Of a stretch of 62,931 bases of DNA, positions 15,645 to 22,884 are shown in pieces (the first letter of the stretch is position 1; each line of letters begins with the position of its first letter). Under the pieces are notes generated by a model. It had not been told where the DNA came from. It searched no databases and saw only the letters and a program-made list of their open reading frames with translations. The position numbers and the translations under genes were made by a program. Source of the DNA: Planctomycetaceae bacterium (GTDB lineage: Bacteria; Planctomycetota; Phycisphaerae; Phycisphaerales; Zrk34); contig NYZD01000192.1 of assembly GCA_002685935.1 (NCBI GenBank), positions 1 through 62,931 on the forward strand, given 5' to 3'.

Positions 15645-16505
15645 ATGGCTGTTTCTTCTCTCACCAACAAACAGATCGCGCAGTACGATGCAAACGGGTT
15701 CATCGTTATCGAGAGTGTCTTTGCCGATACCGAGATTCAGCCTGCCCTCACGGCCATTGCGGAAATAACCGCGCGCCAGCGGCCGCTCGGCAAGCAGGCA
15801 ACCAAACTGGAATGGGAGTCGGAGCCGTTTGATGGGCAACGGATTCCGCGCCGTATTTATAATCCGGTTGACCAGCGCCCTGTGTTCAAAGAAATAGGAC
15901 TCAGCGACAAGATGCTCGATAAGATTGAGAGTCTGCTGGGACCGAACATCCAGTTGCACGGATGTAAAATCAATATCAAGCACGCCGGTGTGGGCAGTCC
16001 TGTTCACTGGCACCAGGACCTGGCGTTTTCACCGCACACAAGCTGCGATCTGGCGGCCTGCATTGTCTACCTGGATCCTGCTACGGAATTCAACGGATGC
16101 CTGCAGGTGATACCAGGGCAGCACCAGAAAGCACTGATGGATCACACCGTGAACGGGCAGTTCAGAGGCCGGGTCACCGAAGATCTCTCACGCCGCCGCG
16201 ACGTGATGGATTGTCCTGCACCTGCCGGGAGCGTGGTGATATTTCATTGCAAGACACCCCACCGGTCGGAGGCCAATCGTCCGTCGAAACCGCGGCGGGC
16301 GCTCATTCTGGAGTTCAGAGCAGCGGATGCCTTTCCCATATATCACCATGTGTCGGTTGCCGACCATGAACAAACGGCAACCCGGCTGGTTCGTGGCCAG
16401 CCCCTTAGAACCGCGCGCTTCGAGGGTACGTCCCTGCCTGTCCCCTGTGCTTTCGATGAGTCATTTTCCTATACGTCAATCTACGATATTCAACAATCCG
16501 GCTAA
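15645..16505 (+). CDS. PhyH-family Fe(II)/2-oxoglutarate dioxygenase
   Basis: A 286-residue PhyH dioxygenase. The iron ligands are H123 and D125 in HWHQDLAF and H206 in KTPHRSEAN, and R218 region (KPRRALILEF) is placed for 2-oxoglutarate. It contains an extra loop relative to the 7.6-kb paralogue and shares little sequence with it outside the motifs, so it is not a recent duplicate. It lies between the lactonase (28 bases away) and the dehydratase (114 bases away). Oxidative removal of a sugar modification such as an O-methyl group is possible but not shown. The ATG at 15645 follows a GGTTGAAG stretch. Confidence 0.88.
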   Translation: MAVSSLTNKQIAQYDANGFIVIESVFADTEIQPALTAIAEITARQRPLGKQATKLEWESEPFDGQRIPRRIYNPVDQRPVFKEIGLSDKMLDKIESLLGPNIQLHGCKINIKHAGVGSPVHWHQDLAFSPHTSCDLAACIVYLDPATEFNGCLQVIPGQHQKALMDHTVNGQFRGRVTEDLSRRRDVMDCPAPAGSVVIFHCKTPHRSEANRPSKPRRALILEFRAADAFPIYHHVSVADHEQTATRLVRGQPLRTARFEGTSLPVPCAFDESFSYTSIYDIQQSG

Positions 16506-16513
16506 ACTCGTCA

Positions 16514-16534
16514 AGCACAAGCGCTGATTGTGCT
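16514..16534. promoter_or_regulatory. Hairpin between the PhyH and dehydratase genes
   Basis: Perfect arms AGCACAA/TTGTGCT with a 7-base loop, followed at 16538-16550 by a second short hairpin (CCGGA/TCCGG). There is no T tract. It could be an operator, an mRNA processing site or an attenuator that separates expression of the dehydratase from the genes before it. Confidence 0.3.
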
Positions 16535-16619
16535 GAACCGGAACGTCCGGAGCAATTACACAATGGCAGCAACCCAATTAGATGGCATCATCTCGGTGTA
16601 AACAGATGGAGGCAGAACT

Positions 16620-17789
16620 ATGAGTCAGAGACCGATCATCACTCACCTCGAGGTGCATGAATTCGAATTTGAGATTCAGGATATGATCCCCAATGATCGT
16701 ACCGGCGGCATCATCTATTCGCCGGGGACCAGTGGAACGTTCAAGAATGCGGTGTTGCAGGTCCATACGGACGCTGGCCTGTCAGGCGAGCATGTGGTGA
16801 GTTTCCTGGCGAATCTCGCTGCCATTCCCATGTTTGCCAAACAGCTTGTGGGCCAGAATGCGCTCGAACGGGAACGGCTCTATCAGAGCACGAAATTCAC
16901 CCAGCGCGGGTTGAGCGGCATCAGTACGGGCGTTGTCGACTGTGCCCTTTGGGATATCGCCGGGAAATATTACAACGCCCCGGTCTATGAACTTTTGGGC
17001 GGATATCGAAAACGCCTGACGGCCTATGCGAGTACCTATCATGGTGACGAAGAGATCGGCGGATTGAATTCGCCTGAGGCATACGCGGATTTTGCCGAGC
17101 AATGTCTTGAACTAGGATACAAGGCGTTTAAAATCCATGGCTGGGAAGAGGGACCGGTCGAACGTGAGATCAAGGTTGTGCAGGCCGTCAGAGATCGGGT
17201 CGGCGACCGGATGATGCTGATGAACGATCCGGCGTGTGCGATCAACACCTTCGGCGATGCGTGGCGGGTCGGCCGTGCCTGCGACGAAGCCGGCTTTTTC
17301 TGGCTCGAGGATCCTTTCAAGGATGGCGGTCTCTCCATCCATGCCCACCGCAAATTGCGCCAGAAAATCAAGACGCCGCTGCTGGTTAGCGAACATGTGA
17401 ATCTCCTGGAGCCGACCATTGATTTTGCCATGGCTGACGCGACGGATTTCGTCCGTGCCGACACCGATTACGATGGCGGCATCACGGGCGTGATGAAAAT
17501 TGCCCATGCTGCCGAGGGCCTGGGCCTGGACACGGAGGTCCACCTGGTTGGTCCCGCCAGACGGCACTGCATCGCATCCATTCGCAATGCCAACTTTTAT
17601 GAAATGGGCCTGGTCCATCCGAGAGGCGGATTTTACGGCCCGCCCATCTTCAACAATGGTTATCGCGATGCGTTGGATGCCATCGATGCCGATGGCTGTG
17701 TAAGCGTGCCAGAAGGCCCGGGACTGGGTGTGCAGTTGGATTGGGATTACATTCGCCGTCGCAGAACGGCGCATGCCGTATACGATTGA
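16620..17789 (+). CDS. Enolase-superfamily (mandelate racemase type) sugar-acid dehydratase
   Basis: A 389-residue enolase-superfamily enzyme with an N-terminal capping domain (about 1-130) and a barrel. Metal ligands are D203 (MNDPA), E230 (FWLEDPF) and E258 (VSEHVN). The catalytic strand reads AFKIHG (K171, H173), a K-x-H instead of the usual K-x-K. Other residues that may contact substrate are D281 and H308 (EVHLVGP). Family members dehydrate aldonic acids to 2-keto-3-deoxy acids. It follows the SDR, lactonase and PhyH genes, fitting a non-phosphorylating sugar oxidation route. GGAGGC precedes the ATG by about 7 bases. No aldolase lies on the island; the HpcH/HpaI aldolase at 6.8 kb could serve. 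Confidence 0.9.
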   Translation: MSQRPIITHLEVHEFEFEIQDMIPNDRTGGIIYSPGTSGTFKNAVLQVHTDAGLSGEHVVSFLANLAAIPMFAKQLVGQNALERERLYQSTKFTQRGLSGISTGVVDCALWDIAGKYYNAPVYELLGGYRKRLTAYASTYHGDEEIGGLNSPEAYADFAEQCLELGYKAFKIHGWEEGPVEREIKVVQAVRDRVGDRMMLMNDPACAINTFGDAWRVGRACDEAGFFWLEDPFKDGGLSIHAHRKLRQKIKTPLLVSEHVNLLEPTIDFAMADATDFVRADTDYDGGITGVMKIAHAAEGLGLDTEVHLVGPARRHCIASIRNANFYEMGLVHPRGGFYGPPIFNNGYRDALDAIDADGCVSVPEGPGLGVQLDWDYIRRRRTAHAVYD

Positions 17790-17832
17790 TCGACAGTAGA
17801 GCGGTCCTAATCCTCTTCGAGAACTCGGAAAC

Positions 17833-17849
17833 CAAGATCAGAGATCTTG
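17833..17849 (+). terminator. Hairpin after the dehydratase gene
   Basis: Perfect arms CAAGATC/GATCTTG with a 3-base loop, 44 bases after the dehydratase stop. It lacks a T tract, so terminator function is only possible. Confidence 0.3.
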
Positions 17850-17959
17850 CACGGCCATTGAACAAGAAAAAGTTTCAGAAAACGACCGGGCGGTTATGAC
17901 GCGCGCTGGTGACACGCCCGCCAGAGCGGGATCGAGTGGGCGCCGGGACCGATTGGCAT

Positions 17960-18198
17960 CGTTGCAGGGGTGCTTCAACCAATTCATCTGCTTCAGTCTT
18001 CGTCATCTTGACTACATCGCGCAGACGTACACTTCCTATTACAATACGGTCCGACCCTACCAGTCGTTGGGCCGTTTGCCGCTGGGGCAGGGCAGTCGGC
18101 CGCCGCCAGCTAGCTTGGTCAATCAGGACATCGGGCCTGTTCTTGGGCAGGCCTAACTCGCCGGATTGCCCAACCATTACGAGCGAAACGCAGTATGA
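17960..18198 (+). pseudogene. C-terminal relic of an integrase-core (rve) transposase
   Basis: The frame CFNQFICFSLRHLDYI, then YYNTVRPYQSLGRLPLG, is the tail of an rve-type transposase. It continues to DIGPVLGQA, meets a TAA at 18154-18156, and resumes in the same frame as LAGLPNHYERNAV before a final TGA. The part after the TAA still looks like the family's usual end, so the TAA is an internal nonsense mutation. The catalytic DDE region upstream is lost. No terminal inverted repeats were found. The rest of 17790-18355 holds only the hairpin at 17833. Confidence 0.65.
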
Positions 18199-18355
18199 AC
18201 CGCGGGAAAAACAGTGGATACCCGACAAACTGGACCACCTCTGGGCGTTGACCTGATCACCGAACCCGATGGGTCGAAAAGAAACGATGTGTCACTTCGG
18301 AGGACTTACCTCAGATATAGAGCATCGACGCTCGCAGTTACATGGAGATCACGCG

Positions 18356-19798
18356 ATGCATGACCTCGATCCAACTCAGTCTCAACTGTTCATCGATGAT
18401 CACATCATCGCCCATCAAACGTTGCTCCAGCGCGTGGTCCATCAGCCCATCCGTTGGTCTCGCGTCAACCCCATCCTGACGCCGGATATGCCTTGGGAAT
18501 CACCGAGCCTGGCGTTCCTCATCGCCGTGTATGCCGACGAGGACATCGGCGGCTATCGCGCGTGGTACATGACGCAACAGTCTGGCCACTCGGTGTTCTG
18601 TACAGCCGTCAGCGCCGATGGCGTCGACTGGACGAGGCCCGATCTGGATTTCTGTCGTGATTTCGCGGGCGGACCCAACAACATCATGTTCACTTTCCCG
18701 GCGGCCTGCGATCAGCCCACGATCCTGCGCGATCCCCAGGACACCGAGCGGCCATGGAAGATCGTGTTCTATTCCGTGGGAAGCTACTACGTCGGCCATT
18801 CAACCGACGGCTTGCGATGGACGGTACCGCAGAACCCCGATCAGGCGCTGACCGCGTCGGGATATGGCGATCGAGGAACGGCCTTGCTGGCGCCTGGCGC
18901 GGACGAGCCATACATGGTGTTCACCCGAGACCTGGAAGATGCCCGCGCCCACCAGCTTGTGCGCTGCATCTGTCGCCTCGGCAGTCACGATGCCCGTACC
19001 GTCAGTTCATCCACGATGGTCCTGCGCCCGGACCTCGAGGACGGTCCGGATGTTGAGTTCTACCAGATGAGCGCATTTCGATACGAAAGTGTTTATGTCG
19101 GATTGATCAAACGGTACTTCAAGACGGAGCCCACCTTCTCCGACATTGAACTTGCCGTCAGTCGCGACACCCACACGTGGCAACGCGTCAGGCCCCGCCA
19201 GGCGTTCTTTGCCCCGCCGCCGAACGCGCGGGAGATCGGCGCCTTTGACATGGGCACCGTTTGTCCTGCGCCGTCCCCGCCCATTCGCATCGGCGACGCG
19301 CTCTGCTTCTACTACTATGGCTCGGCGTCGTTCCATGGTGACCGATTCATGACCCATGATCGTTGCTTTGGCATCGCCAAACTGCGGGTGGACGGCTTTG
19401 CGTCACTCAACGCCTCGAAGAACCGGCCGGGCCAGGTGACAACCCGTCCGTTCATGTGTCCCGGCGGCAAACTCATGCTCAACGGACTGGTCTATGGCGG
19501 CAATCTGTGGGGATACGATGATCTGGAGGAGGCGGACGGATACCTGCGCGCCGAAGTGCTCGACTCGGATGGTCAGGTGATCCCCGGGTTCTCCCGCCAT
19601 AACGCCAGACCATTGTTCAAAGACACTGTTGGAGTCGGTCCGGTCAGCGAGCATGCCTGGTTGGATGCATCCGGTCTGCCGCGCGATCTTAGCAGTCTGC
19701 AAGACCGGCACATTGCCCTGCGCTTCCTCCTGCGTTCGGCGGAACTGTATTCTTTCCGGATCGAAACTGATCGCGACGCCCTTCGGTCCGCCTCCTGA
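18356..19798 (+). CDS. Beta-propeller glycosidase-like protein (GH32/GH43-type fold)
   Basis: A 480-residue protein. An N-terminal segment QLFIDDHIIAHQTLLQRVV leads into repeated propeller-like strands with GH32/GH43-style phrases (NPILTPDMPWE, GYRAWYM, FCTAVSADGVDWTRPDL, YVGHSTDGLRWT, YMVFTRD, AVSRDTHTWQRV). The C-terminal third (about 370-480) is a beta-sandwich with YLRAEVLDSDGQVIPGF. Such proteins in planctomycetes are annotated as glycosyl-hydrolase-like, with no fixed substrate. No signal peptide is seen. The ATG at 18356 has a GGAG about nine bases upstream, and homology begins soon after. The catalytic acids cannot be assigned with certainty. Confidence 0.75.
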   Translation: MHDLDPTQSQLFIDDHIIAHQTLLQRVVHQPIRWSRVNPILTPDMPWESPSLAFLIAVYADEDIGGYRAWYMTQQSGHSVFCTAVSADGVDWTRPDLDFCRDFAGGPNNIMFTFPAACDQPTILRDPQDTERPWKIVFYSVGSYYVGHSTDGLRWTVPQNPDQALTASGYGDRGTALLAPGADEPYMVFTRDLEDARAHQLVRCICRLGSHDARTVSSSTMVLRPDLEDGPDVEFYQMSAFRYESVYVGLIKRYFKTEPTFSDIELAVSRDTHTWQRVRPRQAFFAPPPNAREIGAFDMGTVCPAPSPPIRIGDALCFYYYGSASFHGDRFMTHDRCFGIAKLRVDGFASLNASKNRPGQVTTRPFMCPGGKLMLNGLVYGGNLWGYDDLEEADGYLRAEVLDSDGQVIPGFSRHNARPLFKDTVGVGPVSEHAWLDASGLPRDLSSLQDRHIALRFLLRSAELYSFRIETDRDALRSAS

Positions 19799-20252
19799 CA
19801 CCCTCAAGTCCGGATGGCGTGTAGGATCTCATCATGGTCTCCTGGCGGCAAGGGGTTTTGAATGTGTAGCGGCCCAAGAGATTGTGGTATTTCCCTTATT
19901 GGTTGATGCTGCGTTACTTAAGCCACCACCCGTCCCAATCCGGTACCATGACCGCAAAGCGCCCTGCGAATGCATCGATCATGCGTCTTGCCTCGAACTC
20001 ATCAGTGCTGCACCTGGCCTGATAGAATCAGGCAGGTGAGCACGACCGTTAGCCACCCGGGATGGTTCCGACGGCAGATCGACTGGGAAATATCAGATTC
20101 TTCGGGGCAGACGTGTCGGGCGCCGCAAAGAAACTCATCGCCATATGGGAAATCCAGGATTGAGAGACGCAGGGCCGGCTCGATGATACGATGGACATCC
20201 TCGTTCGGATGCCGGTCGAATCGTTGGATCGCACAATGCGGGGATCTGCACC
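19799..20252. other. Gene-poor stretch between the propeller protein and the PIG-L gene
   Basis: 454 bases without a recognised gene. It holds a hairpin (20011-20038). A 33-codon plus-strand frame (20061-20162) ends IRFFGADVSGAAKKLIAIWEIQD and could be the tail of a lost gene, but I cannot place it in a family. This fits the decayed character of the island. Confidence 0.4.
20011..20038. repeat. Long imperfect hairpin
   Basis: CACCTG-G-CCTGAT pairs with ATCAGG-CAGGTG across a 3-base loop with one bulged base. It is about 215 bases before the PIG-L start and has no T tract. It may be an operator or a structural remnant. Confidence 0.35.
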
Positions 20253-21164
20253 ATGACCGATGAACTGCCAGCGCTCAAGATCCTTCTGGTCCACGCCCAC
20301 CCGGCGGACATTGCGGCAGAGGGCGCGGGAACGGTGGTCCTGCACACCCGGCGCGGCGATGATGTCACCTGCCTGGTGTGCTCCGACGGCGAGCGGCATC
20401 ACAACAACCTGATATACCGCGAATACGCCAAGCCGCCCGACCAGTGTGACCCGAAGGTGCTCGGCGCGACGGTGGATGACATCTGCGCGTTCAAGCGTCG
20501 CGAGGCCGAACGAATCTGTGACGTGCTGGGAATCAGAAGGCTCTATGCGTTTGGCTGGCCGGATGTGCAGTGGGTCTGCACACATGAAAAGATCATGCAG
20601 ATCGCCGAGGTGGTTCGCGAGGTCCGCCCCGACGTGGTCCTGACGCACATGCCCTGGGGGGAACAGCAGTCGCAACTGACCGATGTGCATGCGGTGGTTG
20701 GCCACATGACGCGGATGGCCGTGCGCTACTGCTCCGACAGCCTGCCGCAGGTCGACGGGCACGAGCCGCACCACACGAAGCTCATCTTCTACTTCCCCAT
20801 GCTCGGCATGGCCGACACGAACTTCATGTTCGGCACGGGTAATGTCTGTGACGTATGGCTCGACATCACGCCGGTGGTGGACAAGAAGGTCGAGGCCCTG
20901 GACGTGCTGGTCAGCCAGGGATACGAAGGATCGATGGGACGCAAACTTGTCGCAGCGCGTGAAGGCCGATGGGGCATGATCTGTGGATGCAGCTACGCGG
21001 AGCCGTGGATGCGAGATCGTGCCGTGCGCTACGCGCACCTGCCCGTGCGTCCGGAAGACCTAACCAAGAAGTACGTCCCCAACGACCTGCCCGGCGACCA
21101 GATGCTCTGCCATCAACTGCCGCAGAAGACCCCGCCTGACGCGTACGATTTCCCGCTGTCATGA
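20253..21164 (+). CDS. PIG-L (LmbE-like) family deacetylase
   Basis: A 303-residue zinc-dependent N-deacetylase of the LmbE/PIG-L family. Near the N-terminus LLVHAHPAD gives the zinc motif (H16, D19) in the form HPAD instead of the common HPDD, followed by SDGERHH. A later cluster, LTHMPWGEQQSQLTDVHAVVGHM, gives the remaining His ligands. Relatives remove acetyl groups from N-acetylglucosaminyl compounds. On this island it may deacetylate an amino sugar released by the propeller protein, which is inference. The length is typical. It is followed by a weak hairpin and then by a transposase fragment. Confidence 0.88.
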   Translation: MTDELPALKILLVHAHPADIAAEGAGTVVLHTRRGDDVTCLVCSDGERHHNNLIYREYAKPPDQCDPKVLGATVDDICAFKRREAERICDVLGIRRLYAFGWPDVQWVCTHEKIMQIAEVVREVRPDVVLTHMPWGEQQSQLTDVHAVVGHMTRMAVRYCSDSLPQVDGHEPHHTKLIFYFPMLGMADTNFMFGTGNVCDVWLDITPVVDKKVEALDVLVSQGYEGSMGRKLVAAREGRWGMICGCSYAEPWMRDRAVRYAHLPVRPEDLTKKYVPNDLPGDQMLCHQLPQKTPPDAYDFPLS

Positions 21165-21182
21165 AGCGGGCGGATAAGAGGA

Positions 21183-21198
21183 CGCCCGATGGCGGGCG
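21183..21198 (+). terminator. Short hairpin after the PIG-L gene
   Basis: Arms CGCCCG/CGGGCG with a 4-base loop, 18 bases after the stop codon. No T tract follows. Confidence 0.3.
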
Positions 21199-22108
21199 AC
21201 TCTGCGCCCCTTCCCAAAACTTGATCCAGCATTTGTGAGAGAATCCGCCCGGCTTTGAGCCCGAAAGGATTCCTCGATGAAGAAGCGACACAATGCAGAA
21301 CAGATCGTGGCCAAGCTCCGGGAGGCAGATGTGGAATTGGGCAAGGGCCTGCGTGTGCCCGAGGTCTGCAAGCAGCTGAACATCAGCGAGCAGACCTACT
21401 ACCGGTGGCGCATAAAGTACGGTGGGATGGATCCCCAGATGGCCAAACAGCTCAAAGAGACGGAGAAGGAGAACACTCGACTGAAGAGGCTGGTGACGGT
21501 CCAGGCGGGATATTCAAAACGTCGCCGCGATGACCGCCAGCCCATCCGTTCAGATCTGGCCATGTTACTGGCCGAGTGGTTAGAGGGCAGGCCAATGAAC
21601 ACGCCGATATTTGACTTGCCTGACAAGTTGCCAGCGATGCTGGACACGGATTTGCGCCTTGCCCGGGCGCGGTGGATCAAAGAGGCCCGGAACGCAGCAG
21701 AACGCCGCAATCGGCGTCAATCTGACTTCCTGTCAGGAACGGATCACGCCGGGAACGTGGTGGACTTCCACGCGTTGCGCGCGACATACATTACCTTGCT
21801 CGTGAAGAGTGGGGCGTCAGTCAAGGAGGCCCAGGAACTGGCGCGGCACAGTGATCCGAAGCTGACGATGAACACGTACACGCGCCTCGGAGTGCATGAT
21901 TTGGCCGGTGCACTGGAGGGATTGCCACCGACGCGCGACCATGAGCCTGATCGGGACGTACTGCGCGGCACAGGTACGGACGATGTGAGAACTGGTGCCA
22001 GCAACCGTGACAGCAGTACAGACAGCAACGGCAGTGCAAAGCAGACCGGGCCCTGCGACCCAGTGCGACAGACGTGCAACCTGACGACGATGCGAGGAAC
22101 GAGTGCAA

Positions 22109-22136
22109 GTCGCGTAAAGGTAAAGAGAAACGCGAC
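22109..22136. repeat. Hairpin near the right attachment core
   Basis: Perfect arms GTCGCGT/ACGCGAC with a 14-base purine-rich loop, about 30 bases from the tRNA 3' end. It could be an arm site for the integrase or a substitute terminator for the minus-strand tRNA. Confidence 0.3.
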
Positions 22137-22165
22137 ACTGTGCGAGTCCGTGCCGCATCATACGA

Positions 22166-22214
22166 CAAAGCCACCTGCGGGATTCGAACCCGCGACCTGT
22201 GCTTTACGAAAGCA
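22166..22214 (-). repeat. Right attachment site, within tRNA-Thr
   Basis: The 49 bases matching 13181-13229, in direct orientation. They cover the anticodon loop, T arm and acceptor 3' strand of the intact tRNA-Thr plus four bases beyond it. The integrated element has supplied this 3' half, restoring the tRNA with its own T-stem version. Confidence 0.8.
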
Positions 22215-22242
22215 CCGCTCTGACCGACTGAGCTAAGGTGGC
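22169..22242 (-). tRNA. tRNA-Thr (anticodon CGT)
   Basis: Acceptor stem GCCACCT/AGGTGGC, D arm GCTC...GAGC, anticodon stem GTGCT/AGCAC with loop TTCGTAA (anticodon CGT, reading ACG), a five-base variable loop and T arm GCGGG-TTCGAAT-CCCGC. CCA is not encoded. Its 3' half lies within the island attachment site, and its probable native terminator is now 9 kb away at 13152-13173. Confidence 0.95.
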
Positions 22243-22300
22243 GTTGGGACTGGGCATTATACCGCTCGATCATCCACCGGCAATTGCCCGTGGCCCGGCG

Positions 22301-22876
22301 TCACATCTGTTCATCGCTCACCTCGGGCAGCAGCGCTCGCGATACGGCCGAATACACCGGGCCCGTCGGCTGCAGATCCGATGCCATCAGCGTGATGTGA
22401 TCAACCGGCACGCTGATCAGGCCCGTGTCGAACGAATCGACAGCGGCCACGAGCCTGGGCGGACGCCGAAAACGACCCAGCGTAATGTGCGCCCGATACG
22501 GCCGACCTTCCCGTGGAAAGCCGAGCAACTCCATCATCGATTCAGTCTGATCAACCAGTTCGCTCAATGTCGGCGGCACATCGCATCGTGCCGCCAACAC
22601 CCGTGGACGGCGGGCGTGAGGGATGTAGTCAATCCCTTCTATGTGAAGTTCAAAAGGAGCGACATCGTTCGCCGCCTGCTCCAATGCCTCAGCCACCCGG
22701 GCGATCAGGTCCGGTACAACGTTGCCCAGGAACTTCACCGTCAGGTGCAGGTTCTCCGGCGCCGTCGGACGCAGCCCCTCAATATTGACCTGTTGCATGA
22801 AATCCGCCAGATCGGCCCGCGCTGCATCATCCAGTTCAATCGCGATGAAGCAGCGTTGTGACGGATTTGATGACAT
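22301..22876 (-). CDS. thpR: RNA 2',3'-cyclic phosphodiesterase (2'-5' RNA ligase family)
   Basis: A 191-residue 2H-phosphoesterase. The two catalytic H-x-T motifs are visible as HLTVKFLG near residue 44 and HITLGRFR near 130. RCFIAIELDD at the start and PVDHITLMASDLQPTGPVYS near the end are also typical. It opens 2',3'-cyclic phosphates in RNA; ligase activity is seen in vitro. The ATG at 22876 is chosen over one at 22903 because homology starts with SQRCFIAIE. It lies eight bases after the PfkB gene on the same strand and is likely cotranscribed with it and gltX. It ends close to tRNA-Thr, so it is the first chromosomal gene outside the island. Confidence 0.92.
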   Translation of the reverse strand: MSSNPSQRCFIAIELDDAARADLADFMQQVNIEGLRPTAPENLHLTVKFLGNVVPDLIARVAEALEQAANDVAPFELHIEGIDYIPHARRPRVLAARCDVPPTLSELVDQTESMMELLGFPREGRPYRAHITLGRFRRPPRLVAAVDSFDTGLISVPVDHITLMASDLQPTGPVYSAVSRALLPEVSDEQM

Positions 22877-22884
22877 CACACCGC

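Larger units (their letters stand above)
21277..22236 (+). pseudogene. IS3-type OrfA start fused in frame to the C-terminal half of a tyrosine integrase
   Basis: One open frame made of two unrelated pieces. Residues 1-73 are an IS3-family OrfA start: an HTH in KKRHNAEQIVAKLREADVE and SEQTYYRWRIKYGGM, then the heptad-like ENTRLKRLV. From about residue 80 it is the C-terminal half of a tyrosine recombinase with H165 and R168 (HALR), H191 (RHSDPKLTMNTY) and nucleophile Y201. The first catalytic Arg and the core-binding domain are missing. After about residue 220 the frame runs through non-coding DNA and the tRNA antisense. It is most likely the island's own integrase, interrupted by an insertion sequence and then shortened by deletion. 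Confidence 0.75.
13181..22242. mobile_element. Genomic island integrated in tRNA-Thr(CGT)
   Basis: Bounded by the tRNA 3'-half copy (13181-13229) and the intact tRNA-Thr (22169-22242), in direct orientation, with a tyrosine-integrase remnant next to the intact tRNA. That is the standard layout of an element inserted into a tRNA 3' half. Cargo is SDR, lactonase-type amidohydrolase, PhyH, enolase-superfamily dehydratase, propeller glycosidase-like protein and PIG-L deacetylase. Two transposase relics and several gene-poor stretches show decay. The integrase has lost its N-terminal half, so the element is probably immobile without help. Confidence 0.75.

Noticed and set aside
20049-21038. 329-residue minus-strand frame opposite the PIG-L gene
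   Set aside because: Antisense of a clear PIG-L gene, and His/Arg-rich in the way of shadow frames.
21277-21495. A complete IS3 element
   Set aside because: Only the OrfA start is present, OrfB is absent and no inverted-repeat ends were found. The relic at 17.96 kb belongs to a different transposase type.
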